The notes under the pieces are model-generated. The model was not told the origin of the DNA, did no database searches, and saw only the letters and a list, made by a program, of their open reading frames with translations. Both the position numbers and the translations under genes were made by a program. DNA of 40,663 bases from DAITAZ01 sp036824045. GTDB lineage: Bacteria; Pseudomonadota; Gammaproteobacteria; Burkholderiales; Rhodocyclaceae. Shown in pieces: positions 32,120 to 40,279 of the stretch (position 1 is the first letter of the stretch; every line of letters begins with the position of its first letter). The stretch covers positions 1 to 40,663 of the forward strand of contig DAITAZ010000034.1 in assembly GCA_036824045.1 (NCBI GenBank). Direction: 5' to 3'.

Positions 32120-32141
32120 GGGGCACTGAGCGTGCGGGGGG

Positions 32142-32558
32142 TCAGTCGGGCCGGTCGGGGTAGATCCCCTCAACGCAGATGATGTAGCGCAACGCGAGGT
32201 GGGCGGGTGCGGGGGGGAGCGTGACCGGCTGGACCCTGACGGGGGGCTGGTTGGCCACGGAGACCGCCTTGGACAGGGCGGCGGCCAGTTCGCCGGTGTG
32301 CTGGATGACGACCTGGGGCTCGCCGGCCTTGGCTTTGTTGCCCAGCGGCACGCCGGGGCCGGCGCCCACCGGCACGGCACCGCGCAGGTCCGGCAGGTTG
32401 AAGCTGCGGCCGGGGTCGCCGCCGTAGGTGTGGCCAAGCAGCGAATAGAGCGCCTGGTACGGCTGGACCTGCAGGGTCTGACCTTCGCAGGGCAGCCAGC
32501 AGCGGGGCACGAAGCCGGGTATGGGCCAAAGCAGAATGGTACCGATGGTGCCTTCCAT
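32142..32558 (-). CDS. Phage tail collar-domain protein (MdpB-like)
   Basis: The 138-residue protein starts with the tail-collar fold: MEGTIGTILLWPIPGFVPRC, then GQTLQVQPYQALYSLLGHTY and FNLPDLRGAVPVGAGPG. In phages this domain forms part of tail fibres. Stand-alone chromosomal copies are called microcystin-dependent-like proteins and have no settled role. The usual Gly-rich C-terminus is replaced by VQPVTLPPAPAHLALRYIIC. No other phage gene is nearby, so this is not a prophage. It has AAGGAG upstream of the ATG, its own terminator, and a candidate Crp-type promoter. Confidence 0.82.
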   Translation of the reverse strand: MEGTIGTILLWPIPGFVPRCWLPCEGQTLQVQPYQALYSLLGHTYGGDPGRSFNLPDLRGAVPVGAGPGVPLGNKAKAGEPQVVIQHTGELAAALSKAVSVANQPPVRVQPVTLPPAPAHLALRYIICVEGIYPDRPD

Positions 32559-32635
32559 GGTTGTGTCTCCTTGTTGTGGGGGAAGGGCCCGGCAGGAGGG
32601 GTGAGGCGCCGGGCGCAGGGACTGCGCGTCAAACT

Positions 32636-32675
32636 GTAATACTGTGCAAAATTGCAAAACGTGACGAATTTCACG
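32636..32675 (-). promoter_or_regulatory. Candidate Crp-type promoter for the tail-collar gene
   Basis: CGTGA-N6-TCACG at 32660-32675 is a symmetric Crp/Vfr-type site. On the minus strand TATTAC (32641-32636) is a -10-like hexamer. The implied start near 32628 puts the site centre at about -40, a class II activator position. The leader to the ATG would be about 70 bases. Confidence 0.4.
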
Positions 32676-32738
32676 CTTCTGCCCATTGCCGCCCGGGCAC
32701 CCGCTGCGGGGACAGGGCGGCGCGCGACTCAGGGCCGC

Positions 32739-33218
32739 TCAGGGCGCGGGGGCATCCACCAGCTTGGCCAGCAGCGTGGAAAGCTGCCTGATTTCCGCCG
32801 CCTCGAGGGCGGACCGTATCCAGCGGCCAGCCTCGTCCAGGCACTCCGCCATGGCGGCCTCGATGAGCCGCGCCCCGGCCGCGCTCAGACGCACCGGCTT
32901 GACCCGCTGGTCGCGGGGGGAGGGCGGGCGTTCCACCAGTCCGCGGGCTTCGAGCTGGAGCATGATCTTGGTGAGCCCGCCGGAGGTGACGACGGCCTCT
33001 GCCTGGAGCTGGGAGGGCGTGAGCAGGTGGGGTGCGGGGGCGTTGCGCAGGGTGGCCAGCACGTCGAACTCGGCAACGGACAGCCCGTGCGCGGCCAGGC
33101 TCGGGCGCATGCTCTCCAGGGAGCGGGCATGGGCCCATTGCAGGTGCAGGAACAGGGGGACGACGTCCGGGTCCAGGGTGCGGTCCCAGGTATGGCTTTC
33201 CATGCGGCGCGAACTCAT
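32739..33218 (-). CDS. MarR family transcriptional regulator
   Basis: The 159-residue winged-helix regulator has LQWAHARSLESMRPSLAAHG, then LSVAEFDVLATLRNAPAPHL, LTPSQLQAEAVVTSGGLTKI and the wing LVERPPSPRDQRVKPVRLSA. It lies back to back with a ferric-reductase-like gene, and the 119-base spacer holds a dyad, the usual arrangement for MarR repression of a divergent gene. The ATG at 33218 has GAGG and GGAG upstream; an in-frame ATG at 33257 would add 13 residues. Confidence 0.88.
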   Translation of the reverse strand: MSSRRMESHTWDRTLDPDVVPLFLHLQWAHARSLESMRPSLAAHGLSVAEFDVLATLRNAPAPHLLTPSQLQAEAVVTSGGLTKIMLQLEARGLVERPPSPRDQRVKPVRLSAAGARLIEAAMAECLDEAGRWIRSALEAAEIRQLSTLLAKLVDAPAP

Positions 33219-33273
33219 AACTCCGACCTCGGCAGACTGAAACAAATTGACATCCATGTTAGCGAATGTAATT

Positions 33274-33291
33274 TATCTTGCCGGAAAGATA
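33274..33291. promoter_or_regulatory. Dyad between MarR and flavocytochrome genes
   Basis: TATCTT (33274-33279) and AAGATA (33286-33291) are perfect inverted arms separated by six bases in an AT-rich patch. Size and position suit a MarR dimer operator overlapping the promoter of either gene. Confidence 0.45.
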
Positions 33292-33337
33292 TCCCCGCCC
33301 TAGCCTGCTACCGAGTGTTGGGCAGCAGGAGCGTGCG

Positions 33338-34672
33338 ATGAAAAGCTTGAAGCGGGTGTTCTGGTGGAGTCTGCTCGCCCTGGGCGGCATCTGGTGGCTG
33401 GCGGATCAGACCGACTGGGCGGCGCTGGACGGGGTATTCGCCTGGCGGGCGGTGTTGAGCCAGGCCAGCGGGGTGCTGGCCATCGGGGTGATGAGCCTGG
33501 CCATGCTGCTGACGGTGCGGGCACCCTGGCTGGAGCGGCGACTGGGCGGGCTGGACAAGATGTACCGGCTGCACAAATGGCTGGGCATTTCGGCGCTGGT
33601 GCTGGCGGTGAGCCACTGGCTGATCGTCAGCGGCCCGAAGTGGATGGTGGCGCTGGGTTGGCTGGAACGGCGGGGGCGCCGCAGCCGCCCGGGTTTTCCG
33701 GACGAACCGCTGCGCCAGTTTCTGCTGGACCAGCGGGGTCTGGCGGAGGGCATCGGCGAATGGGCCTTCTATGGGGCCGCCCTGCTCATGGTGCTGGCGC
33801 TGGTCAAGCGCTTCCCCTACCGCCGCTTCTTTCAGACCCACCGCCTGCTGGCGGTCGCCTATCTGGCCCTGGTGCTGCATGCCCTGGTGCTGCTGAAGTT
33901 CGAGTACTGGAGCACGCCGCTGGGGGCGACGATGGCGGCCCTGCTGACGGGGGGCACCGTGGCGGCGGTGATGTCCCTGTTCCGCCTGCGGGCGGGGGGC
34001 ACCCGCGTCAGCGGCACGGTGGCCGCCCTGGAGGCACAAGAGACGGTGGGCGTGACGGCCGTGGACATCCGGCTCGACGGCGGCTGGCCAGGCCACGGGG
34101 CGGGCCAGTTCGCCTTTGTCACCCTGCACCCGGACGAAGGCCCCCACCCCTTCACCATTGCTTCGGCCTGGGCGGGGGACGGGCGGCTGCGCTTCCTGAT
34201 CAAGGGGCTGGGTGACTACACCCGCAGTTTGCCCGGGCGGCTGCAGGTGGGGGACCGGGTGCGGGTGGAGGGCCCGTTCGGGCGCTTCGATTTCCGGGGC
34301 GACACCCGCCGCCAGATCTGGATCGGCGGCGGCATCGGCATCGCGCCCTTCGTGGCGCGGCTGAAGGAACTGGCGCGCCAGCCCGACGGCAAGGCCATCG
34401 ACCTCTTCCACACCACCACCCGCTACGACCCGGCCATCATCGACCGTCTGCAGTCGGACGCCCGCGCCGCGCGCGTCAATCTGCATGTGCTGTGGGACGA
34501 GCGGGACGGCCTCCTGGAACTGGACCGGCTGTTCAGGACCGTGCCCGACTGGCGGGAGGCCGATGTGTGGTTCTGCGGCCCCAGCGCTTTCGCCCGCAAG
34601 GTGCGCGAGGGCCTGGTCTCCCTGGGCCTGCCGGAGCGGCGCTTTCATCAGGAACTGTTCGAGTTGCGCTGA
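33338..34672 (+). CDS. Ferric-reductase-like transmembrane flavocytochrome
   Basis: The 444-residue protein has an N-terminal membrane part of about six helices with paired His residues (LHKWLGISALVLAVSHWL and THRLLAVAYLALVLHALVLL), as expected for two b-haems. The C-terminal part is a ferredoxin-NADP-reductase module: FAD site HPFTIASAW, a Gly-rich nucleotide loop IGGGIGIAPFVARLKELA and the end VWFCGPSAFARKVREGL. It should move electrons from NAD(P)H through FAD across the membrane, to iron, oxygen or a periplasmic protein. Start ATG at 33338 with AGGAG. It is probably controlled by the divergent MarR. Confidence 0.9.
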   Translation: MKSLKRVFWWSLLALGGIWWLADQTDWAALDGVFAWRAVLSQASGVLAIGVMSLAMLLTVRAPWLERRLGGLDKMYRLHKWLGISALVLAVSHWLIVSGPKWMVALGWLERRGRRSRPGFPDEPLRQFLLDQRGLAEGIGEWAFYGAALLMVLALVKRFPYRRFFQTHRLLAVAYLALVLHALVLLKFEYWSTPLGATMAALLTGGTVAAVMSLFRLRAGGTRVSGTVAALEAQETVGVTAVDIRLDGGWPGHGAGQFAFVTLHPDEGPHPFTIASAWAGDGRLRFLIKGLGDYTRSLPGRLQVGDRVRVEGPFGRFDFRGDTRRQIWIGGGIGIAPFVARLKELARQPDGKAIDLFHTTTRYDPAIIDRLQSDARAARVNLHVLWDERDGLLELDRLFRTVPDWREADVWFCGPSAFARKVREGLVSLGLPERRFHQELFELR

Positions 34673-34741
34673 GGCCCGGCACCCGGCTTGCCGTAAGGCA
34701 GGGAGTGTTAGGCTGCAACCCTGGGCAGCCCGGAGACCACC

Positions 34742-35677
34742 ATGACCCCCCTCGCATCGCCCCCCCTCACCCTGATCGGCGCCCCCACCGACGTGGGCGC
34801 CAGCGTGCGCGGCGCCTCCATGGGGCCGGAAGCCCTGCGGGTGGCAGGCCTGGCCCGGGCCCTGCGGGGCCGCGGCCTGACGGTGACCGATCTGGGCAAC
34901 CTGGCCGGGCCGGGCAACCCGGAGGCGCCGCCGGTACAGGGCTACCGCCATCTGGACGAGGTGCGGGCCTGGTGCGCCGCGGTGCAGGCCGCCGTGCGGG
35001 CCGAGCTGCGCTGCGGGCGCCTGCCCGTGCTGCTGGGGGGCGACCATAGCCTGGCGGTGGGCTCCATCACCGCCGTGGCCCGCCACTGCCGCGAGGTGGG
35101 GCAGACGCTGCGGGTGCTGTGGCTGGATGCCCACGCGGACTTCAACACCCGGGAGCTTTCCCCCAGCGGCAACCTGCACGGCATGCCCCTGGCCTGCCTG
35201 TGCGGCTTCGGCCCGCGCAAGCTGCTGGCGCTGGCCGGGCAGGAGCGGGCCATCGACCCGGCCTGGGTGCGGCAGATCGGCGTGCGCAGCGTGGACCCGG
35301 GCGAGCGCCGCTTCGTGCACGCGCAGGGGCTGGAGGTGTTCGACATGCGCTTCATCGACGAGGAAGGCATGCGCCTGACCATGGAACGGGCCCTGGCGGG
35401 CCTGGACGCCCGGACCCATCTGCATGTGAGCTTCGACGTGGACTTCCTCGATCCGGAGATCGCCCCGGGCGTGGCCACCACCGTGCCCGGCGGGCCCACC
35501 TACCGGGAGGCCCAGTTGTGCATGGAGATGATTGCCGATAGCGGGCGGCTCGCCTCCCTCGACGTGATGGAACTCAACCCCGCCCTGGATGTGCGCAACC
35601 GCACCGCGCTGCTGGCGGTGGACCTGATCGAATCCCTGTTCGGCAAAAGCACCCTGATGCGCCAGGCCGCCCGCTGA
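34742..35677 (+). CDS. rocF: Arginase
   Basis: Arginase hydrolyses arginine to ornithine and urea at a binuclear manganese site. The 311-residue protein has all metal ligands: His102 (GGDHS), Asp129, His131 and Asp133 (LDAHADFN), and Asp232 and Asp234 (SFDVDFLDP). Substrate-loop residues SGNLHGMPL are also present. Length and sequence match bacterial arginases (RocF type) rather than agmatinases; the N-terminal GAPTDVGASVRGASMGPEAL is arginase-like. The ATG at 34742 has GGAG upstream. It appears to be a single gene between the flavocytochrome and aldehyde dehydrogenase genes. Confidence 0.92.
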   Translation: MTPLASPPLTLIGAPTDVGASVRGASMGPEALRVAGLARALRGRGLTVTDLGNLAGPGNPEAPPVQGYRHLDEVRAWCAAVQAAVRAELRCGRLPVLLGGDHSLAVGSITAVARHCREVGQTLRVLWLDAHADFNTRELSPSGNLHGMPLACLCGFGPRKLLALAGQERAIDPAWVRQIGVRSVDPGERRFVHAQGLEVFDMRFIDEEGMRLTMERALAGLDARTHLHVSFDVDFLDPEIAPGVATTVPGGPTYREAQLCMEMIADSGRLASLDVMELNPALDVRNRTALLAVDLIESLFGKSTLMRQAAR

Positions 35678-35762
35678 CCATGGGCCAAGGCCTGCGCTGG
35701 CCTGCTTTCCGGGTGTTCCACGGCATCGCACCTGGCACACCCGGGCGCGCATTCCCGCGCCA

Positions 35763-35794
35763 TGTCACGCTCATGTGACACCTGTTACGTGACA
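35763..35794. promoter_or_regulatory. Inverted repeats upstream of the aldehyde dehydrogenase
   Basis: TGTCAC-N6-GTGACA (35763-35780) is a perfect dyad, and TGTTAC-GTGACA (35783-35794) follows with one mismatch. A further TGTAACA lies near 35894. They sit about 155-185 bases before the inferred sigma54 start, in the range for enhancer sites of an AcoR-type activator. Confidence 0.45.
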
Positions 35795-35920
35795 CCGGGA
35801 CACTGTGCTGTTTCCGGCCATGCAACGCTTATTTTTGCGACAGTCAACAATTCTCGCCGCTGACAAATCAATCGCTTACAAATTCCCGTCCGATGTAACA
35901 CACGCTCAAAGCACCGGAGC

Positions 35921-35935
35921 TGGCATGCCCTCTGC
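35921..35935 (+). promoter_or_regulatory. Probable sigma54 promoter of the aldehyde dehydrogenase
   Basis: TGGCAT-GCCCT-CTGC at 35921-35935 matches the -24/-12 pattern with correct GG-to-GC spacing and two deviations (T for C at the end of the -24 box, C for T at the start of the -12 box). The expected start near 35947 gives a ~53-base leader with GGAG before the ATG at 36000. The rest of the 35678-35999 spacer is AT-richer than its surroundings and has no gene. Confidence 0.5.
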
Positions 35936-35999
35936 AGGGAAGGTGGCACGCACAACGAGGGTTGTGCCTCGAACCCACCTTAGAACATTGGAGACAGAC

Positions 36000-37520
36000 A
36001 TGCTTTACGCCCATCCCGGTGAAGCCGGCGCCAAGATCGCCTACAAGCCCCGCTACGACAACTTCATCGGCGGCAAATTCGTGGCCCCGGTCAAGGGCGA
36101 GTACTTCGACGTGATCACCCCCATCAGCGGCAAGGTCTACACCACGGTCGCCCGCTCCGGCGCTGAAGACATCGAACTGGCCCTGGACGCCGCCCACGCC
36201 GCCAAGGACGCCTGGGGCAAGACCCCGGCCGCCGAGCGCGCCAACATCCTGCTGAAGATCGCCGACCGCATCGACGCCAACCTGGAACTGCTGGCCTACG
36301 CCGAAACCGTCGACAACGGCAAGCCCATCCGCGAAACGCTGAACGCCGACGTGCCCCTGTCGTCGGACCACTTCCGCTACTTCGCCGGCTGCGTCCGCGC
36401 TCAGGAAGGTTCGCTGTCCGAGATCGACCACAACACGATCGCCTACCACTTCCACGAGCCCCTGGGCGTCGTCGGCCAGATCATCCCCTGGAACTTCCCG
36501 CTGCTGATGGCCGCCTGGAAGCTGGCGCCCGCCCTGGGCGCCGGCAACTGCGTGGTGCTGAAGCCCGCCGAGTCCACCCCGATCTCCATCCTGATCCTGG
36601 CCGAACTGATCGCCGACCTGCTGCCCCCGGGCGTGCTCAACATCGTCAACGGTTTCGGCCGCGAAGCCGGCATGCCGCTGGCCACCAGCAGGCGCATCGC
36701 CAAGATCGCCTTCACCGGCTCCACCGCCACCGGCAAGGTGATCGGCCAGGCCGCCGCCACCAACCTGATTCCCGCCACGCTGGAACTGGGCGGCAAGAGC
36801 CCCAACATCTTCTTTGAAGACGTGATGGCTGCCGACGACGCCTTCCTGGACAAGGCCATCGAAGGTCTGGTGCTGTTCGCCTTCAACCAGGGTGAAGTCT
36901 GCACCTGCCCGTCCCGCGCCCTGATCCACGAATCGATCTACGACAAGTTCATGGCGCGCTGCCTCCAGCGCGTGGCCGCCATCAAGCGTGGCAGCCCGCT
37001 GGACACCGACACCATGATGGGTGCCCAGGCTTCCCAGATGCAGATGGACAAGATCATGTCCTACCTGGCCCTGGGCAAGGAAGAAGGCGCTGAAGTCCTG
37101 ATCGGTGGCGACAAGGCCGAACTGGGCGGCGACCTGGCCGGTGGCTACTACATCCAGCCGACGCTGTTCAAGGGCAACAACAGCATGCGCGTCTTCCGCG
37201 AAGAAATCTTCGGCCCGGTGCTGGCCGTGACGACCTTCAAGACCGAAGAAGAAGCCATGCAGATCGCCAACGACACGCCGTACGGCCTGGGCGCCGGCGT
37301 GTGGTCTCGCGACGGCTCCCGCGCCTACCGCTTCGGTCGTGGCATTCAGGCGGGCCGGGTGTGGACGAACTGTTACCATGCTTACCCTGCCCACGCCGCC
37401 TTCGGTGGCTACAAGGAATCGGGCATCGGCCGTGAAACCCACGCCGTGATGCTGGACCACTACCAGCAGACCAAGAACCTGCTGGTCAGCTACAGCCCCA
37501 ACGCCCTGGGCTTCTTCTGA
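36000..37520 (+). CDS. NAD-dependent aldehyde dehydrogenase (ExaC/AcoD-like)
   Basis: The 506-residue enzyme oxidises an aldehyde, probably acetaldehyde, to the acid with NAD. Family elements are VVGQIIPWNFPLLMAAWKLA, VVLKPAESTPISILILAEL, FTGSTATGK, LELGGKSPNI with Glu262 (general base), FNQGEVCTCPSRALIHESIY with the catalytic Cys (301 or 303), and EEIFGPVLAVTTF. The start MLYAHPGEAGAKIAYKPRYD and the length match ExaC/AcoD-type acetaldehyde dehydrogenases, which depend on sigma54 regulators in several proteobacteria. That fits the -24/-12 element upstream. A DUF779 gene follows after a terminator. The ATG at 36000 has GGAG. Confidence 0.93.
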   Translation: MLYAHPGEAGAKIAYKPRYDNFIGGKFVAPVKGEYFDVITPISGKVYTTVARSGAEDIELALDAAHAAKDAWGKTPAAERANILLKIADRIDANLELLAYAETVDNGKPIRETLNADVPLSSDHFRYFAGCVRAQEGSLSEIDHNTIAYHFHEPLGVVGQIIPWNFPLLMAAWKLAPALGAGNCVVLKPAESTPISILILAELIADLLPPGVLNIVNGFGREAGMPLATSRRIAKIAFTGSTATGKVIGQAAATNLIPATLELGGKSPNIFFEDVMAADDAFLDKAIEGLVLFAFNQGEVCTCPSRALIHESIYDKFMARCLQRVAAIKRGSPLDTDTMMGAQASQMQMDKIMSYLALGKEEGAEVLIGGDKAELGGDLAGGYYIQPTLFKGNNSMRVFREEIFGPVLAVTTFKTEEEAMQIANDTPYGLGAGVWSRDGSRAYRFGRGIQAGRVWTNCYHAYPAHAAFGGYKESGIGRETHAVMLDHYQQTKNLLVSYSPNALGFF

Positions 37521-37632
37521 CCCCCTTCGGGCCGGGAACCGGCGTGCGCCACGCACCCGCCACCGGCCCCGAGGCACGGGTTCCTTCTGGAGCGCGCAAG
37601 CGCTCCTCCTTCGTCACTCTGCGCGAGTGATC

Positions 37633-37665
37633 ACGGCGAGACCGAAAGGCTCTCGCCGTTTTTTT
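37633..37665 (+). terminator. Intrinsic terminator after the aldehyde dehydrogenase
   Basis: ACGGCGAGA (37633-37641) pairs with TCTCGCCGT (37651-37659); the loop contains a GAAA tetraloop on two further pairs, and seven T follow (37659-37665). A second small GNRA hairpin (stem GGAGCGC, near 37590) lies between it and the stop. It may attenuate read-through into the DUF779 gene. Confidence 0.9.
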
Positions 37666-37720
37666 GCCCTTGCCGTCCGGGCCCCGCCGATCGCTTGCCG
37701 CGCACACCCGAGGTGAAGCC

Positions 37721-38068
37721 ATGTCCGCACGTCGTCCCCCCACCGTCAGCGCCACGCCCGCGGCACTGCAATGCATCGAACGGCTCGCCGCCACCCATGG
37801 CCCGCTGCTGTTTCACGCCTCGGGCGGCTGCTGCGACGGGACCGCCCCCATGTGCTTCAAGGAAGGGGAACTGACGATCCTGAATGACCGCCTGCTGGGC
37901 CACATCGGCGGCGCACCCTACTACATGACGCCCCACGCCTGGGCGCTCTCCCACGACATGGCCTTCGAGATCGATGTGGTGCCGGGCGAGGGCACCGGCT
38001 TTTCGCTGGATCAGGGCACCGGCTTCAGCTTCGTGATCCGGCAATGCGTGCGGCCGCCCGCCGCCTAG
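37721..38068 (+). CDS. DUF779 family protein
   Basis: The 115-residue protein is of the DUF779 family, which is regularly encoded beside acetaldehyde/aldehyde dehydrogenase genes and is presumed to assist them; the mechanism is unknown. Family landmarks are LLFHASGGCCDGTAPMCF with a Cys-Cys pair and a further Cys, IGGAPYYMT and the end FSLDQGTGFSFVIRQC. The three closely spaced Cys could bind metal or be redox-active. The ATG at 37721 has GAGGTGA upstream. Its stop overlaps the end of the convergent pldA gene by four bases. Confidence 0.88.
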   Translation: MSARRPPTVSATPAALQCIERLAATHGPLLFHASGGCCDGTAPMCFKEGELTILNDRLLGHIGGAPYYMTPHAWALSHDMAFEIDVVPGEGTGFSLDQGTGFSFVIRQCVRPPAA

Positions 38069-39153
38069 AACTGGAACATGCTCACGCCCACCCCGAAACT
38101 GGTGCGGCGGAAGTTGTAGTCCAGCAAGGTTTCGCCGTAGCCGGAAAAGAGTTGCATGTACCAGCGCAGGCCCAGGGGCTTTTCCCGGTCCACCGGGTAG
38201 GTGAAGTCCAGTTGCACCGAGCCCCGGTCGATACGTTTGTAGTCGGTGCGCCACAGCAGCGAGGCGGTGGACAGGCCGGTCGTCCAGCCCAGCTGCAGAT
38301 CGCCCCGGCCCACGTAGCGGGTCAGGTCCGGATTGTCGTCGCTGGCGGCGCTTTCCCGCACCCGGCGGTGGCTGCGCAGCAGCACGGTCATGTCGCCCCG
38401 CTCCAGCCCCGCCGCCAGGTAAATGCGGTTCCAGCTACGGGACAAGGGGTCCGACTGGCCGTTGGACTGGTGCGCCGCCCCGCCCTGCAGCATGGCAAGC
38501 CGCCAGCCCCCGGGCAAGTGGCCGATCTTCTCCGGCACCGGCACCACGTAGATCAGCTCCGGCTCGTAATCCGTGTTGCGGAAAGGCGCCGAAGCCGCGT
38601 GGTTCCACAACTGCCACATGGACTGCTGGGTGTAGCCGAACCACAGATCCGCCCCCGGCAGCAGCACGCTTTGCGCCAGCTTGGTCCGCAGCGACAGGTG
38701 CAGCTTCACCTCGCTGGCGTGGTAGTTGGGCAGGCCCGAAGCCGTGCCCCGGGTGGGCGTGCTGGGCGTGTGGTTCACCGCGTTGGAAATGTAGGCGGGC
38801 AGGATGAAGTTGGGCTTGTAGGTCTTGAAGTTGAAGGTGCCGCGCTTGTCCTGCCGATCCAGCTCCCAGTAGGCGGACCACAGGCTGGAAGGCCCGGCGG
38901 CGGGCGCCTCCTGCTCCGCCACGGGCACCGGTGCCGGCACCACCGCCGGCGCCGGCTCGCCCCCAGCGGAACGGCCCGCCCAGCGGTCGTAACAGGCCAG
39001 GCGGGCTGCATCCTCCTCCACCCGGTTGCAGTGGGTGGGCCCGGGCGTGCCCGGCGCCAGCTCCGCCCCCTGCGCCCACCAGGGCGACAAGGCCGCCGCC
39101 AGTGCCAGCCCGCCCTTCAACCACGATCCCGACGATCCCCGTCTGCTACGCAT
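38065..39153 (-). CDS. pldA: Outer-membrane phospholipase A (OMPLA)
   Basis: OMPLA is a calcium-dependent outer-membrane beta-barrel that hydrolyses phospholipids misplaced to the outer leaflet. The 362-residue protein has a signal peptide (about 1-30) and an N-terminal extension with HCNRVEEDAARLACYDRWAG (two Cys), followed by a Pro/Ala linker. The barrel starts near SAYWELDRQDKRG. The catalytic segment is AAHQSNGQSDPLSRSWNR with His228 and Ser230 and the supporting Asn242. It ends in Phe (GVGVSMFQF), as outer-membrane barrels do. The extension is longer than in E. coli PldA but common in betaproteobacteria. Confidence 0.92.
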   Translation of the reverse strand: MRSRRGSSGSWLKGGLALAAALSPWWAQGAELAPGTPGPTHCNRVEEDAARLACYDRWAGRSAGGEPAPAVVPAPVPVAEQEAPAAGPSSLWSAYWELDRQDKRGTFNFKTYKPNFILPAYISNAVNHTPSTPTRGTASGLPNYHASEVKLHLSLRTKLAQSVLLPGADLWFGYTQQSMWQLWNHAASAPFRNTDYEPELIYVVPVPEKIGHLPGGWRLAMLQGGAAHQSNGQSDPLSRSWNRIYLAAGLERGDMTVLLRSHRRVRESAASDDNPDLTRYVGRGDLQLGWTTGLSTASLLWRTDYKRIDRGSVQLDFTYPVDREKPLGLRWYMQLFSGYGETLLDYNFRRTSFGVGVSMFQF

Positions 39154-39187
39154 GACCCATCTTCCTGTTGTCCCTGCCCGCCTGCGC

Positions 39188-39571
39188 TCACATGGAATGC
39201 AGACCGATCATGTTGCCCTCGGTATCGGTCACCAGGGCGATGAACCCGTGGGGACCGATGGACATCTTCGGCTTGAAGATCTGCCCGCCATGGGCCGCCG
39301 CCCGCTCCGCCTCCACCGCGCAATCTTCGCACCCGAAGTAGACAATCGTGCTCCCGCCCGAGGGCACCTGCGGCATTTTCACCAACGTGCCCGTCGCGCC
39401 GTACTTCTCCATCGAAGACGGAAACGCCCACATCTCCATGCCGGGAAGGCTCTCCGGGTCCGGATTGGGCAGCGGCACCAATTCGCCCTGGAACACCGCC
39501 TCGTAAAACGCCTTGGCCCGGGGCATGTCCTGCACGTAGATTTCAAACCACACGACTGGATTCGGATTCAT
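39188..39571 (-). CDS. VOC family (glyoxalase-like) protein
   Basis: The 127-residue protein of the vicinal-oxygen-chelate fold has NPVVWFEIYVQDMPRAKAFY at the start, STIVYFGCEDC in the middle, and FKPKMSIGPHGFIALVTDTE then GNMIGLHSM at the end. Paired beta-alpha-beta modules normally form a metal-binding pocket. The substrate is unknown, and similar proteins are often annotated only as glyoxalase/bleomycin-resistance-like. The ATG at 39571 has AAGGAG upstream. Confidence 0.88.
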   Translation of the reverse strand: MNPNPVVWFEIYVQDMPRAKAFYEAVFQGELVPLPNPDPESLPGMEMWAFPSSMEKYGATGTLVKMPQVPSGGSTIVYFGCEDCAVEAERAAAHGGQIFKPKMSIGPHGFIALVTDTEGNMIGLHSM

Positions 39572-39692
39572 GGCACGTCTCCTTGGGTGAGAAAGCACGC
39601 GTCATTATAGGCGGACGCACGCGAACCCCGGACGAAACAGGCCGGTGCAGCACAAGCAGCGAAGCGGAATCGAGATACGGGAGGGGAGAGAC

Positions 39693-39766
39693 TGGAGCGG
39701 GTGAAGGGAATCGAACCCTCGTATGCAGCTTGGGAAGCTGCCGTTCTACCATTGAACTACACCCGC
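39693..39766 (-). tRNA. tRNA-Gly (CCC)
   Basis: The minus strand begins GCGGGTG and ends with its complement, followed by a discriminator T and an encoded CCA (39695-39693). The anticodon stem is GCAGC/GCTGC with loop TTCCCAA, so the anticodon is CCC. The T loop contains GGTTCGATTCC. The D arm (AGTTCAATGGTAGAAC) is typical of tRNA-Gly. It decodes GGG. Confidence 0.95.
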
Positions 39767-39778
39767 GAGGGAGGCGAG

Positions 39779-39784
39779 ATTGTA
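39779..39784 (-). promoter_or_regulatory. -10 element of the tRNA-Gly gene
   Basis: On the minus strand TACAAT lies 13 bases before the tRNA 5' end, a near-consensus -10 hexamer. No good -35 hexamer is seen 17 bases further upstream. Confidence 0.5.
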
Positions 39785-40078
39785 CCCGATTCCTCGGGGG
39801 CGTGTGCAGGGGCCGTTTCGCCGTCTTTGTCCGCAGCTTGAGCCGGGACAGGAATCGCTCCTATCGGATTTGCAGCGCAGCGGCATCGCGCGTTACGCGG
39901 CAATTGAACCCAGTCCCAGGCACCGCCGGGCGGGGCAACGCAGGAGCCCTCTCCCACGCGGGCTTGGGCGGGCTCCCGACCGTTTGGCCTATCCCGCATT
40001 CTCGAGGTTTCCGGGCTCCCTTGCCCCGGCGCCAAGATCGATGCACCATCGCATCAATCTAGATGACAAGGAACGCCC
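39785..40078. other. Intergenic spacer between tRNA-Gly and a toxin-antitoxin pair
   Basis: Nearly 300 bases with no convincing gene. Short frames on both strands look non-coding. It must hold the antitoxin promoter, but no clear hexamers or dyad were identified. No attachment-site duplication of the tRNA 3' end was seen within the window. Confidence 0.5.
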
Positions 40079-40279
40079 ATGAGAACAACCGTCACAATCG
40101 ATGACGCCTTGTACGAGAAGGCGCTGGAAGTGGCCGATCCGGAGATGGACAAGGCCGATCTGTTCCGCGAAGCCGTCAAGCTCTTCGTGCGGGTTCATGC
40201 CGCAAGACGCCTTGCCGCCCTGGGTGGCGCTGCGCCGGATATGCAGGAGGTTCCTCGGCGCCGCGAGGAACCGGCGTGA
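40079..40279 (+). CDS. vapB: VapB-type antitoxin (DUF2191-like)
   Basis: The 66-residue protein begins MRTTVTIDDALYEKALEVA, the ribbon-helix-helix DNA-binding start of VapB antitoxins of the DUF2191 type, and continues with KADLFREAVKLFVRVHAARR. The C-terminal part (AALGGAAPDMQEVPRRRE) should occupy the toxin's active site. It overlaps the toxin gene by four bases. Confidence 0.9.
   Translation: MRTTVTIDDALYEKALEVADPEMDKADLFREAVKLFVRVHAARRLAALGGAAPDMQEVPRRREEPA

Noticed and set aside
31316..32686. 456-codon minus-strand frame across the 31.3-32.1 kb interval
   Set aside because: The translation is Arg/Gly/Ala/Pro-rich without secondary-structure pattern or family match, and it runs through the tail-collar gene in another frame and through both terminators. 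The interval is better explained as non-coding.
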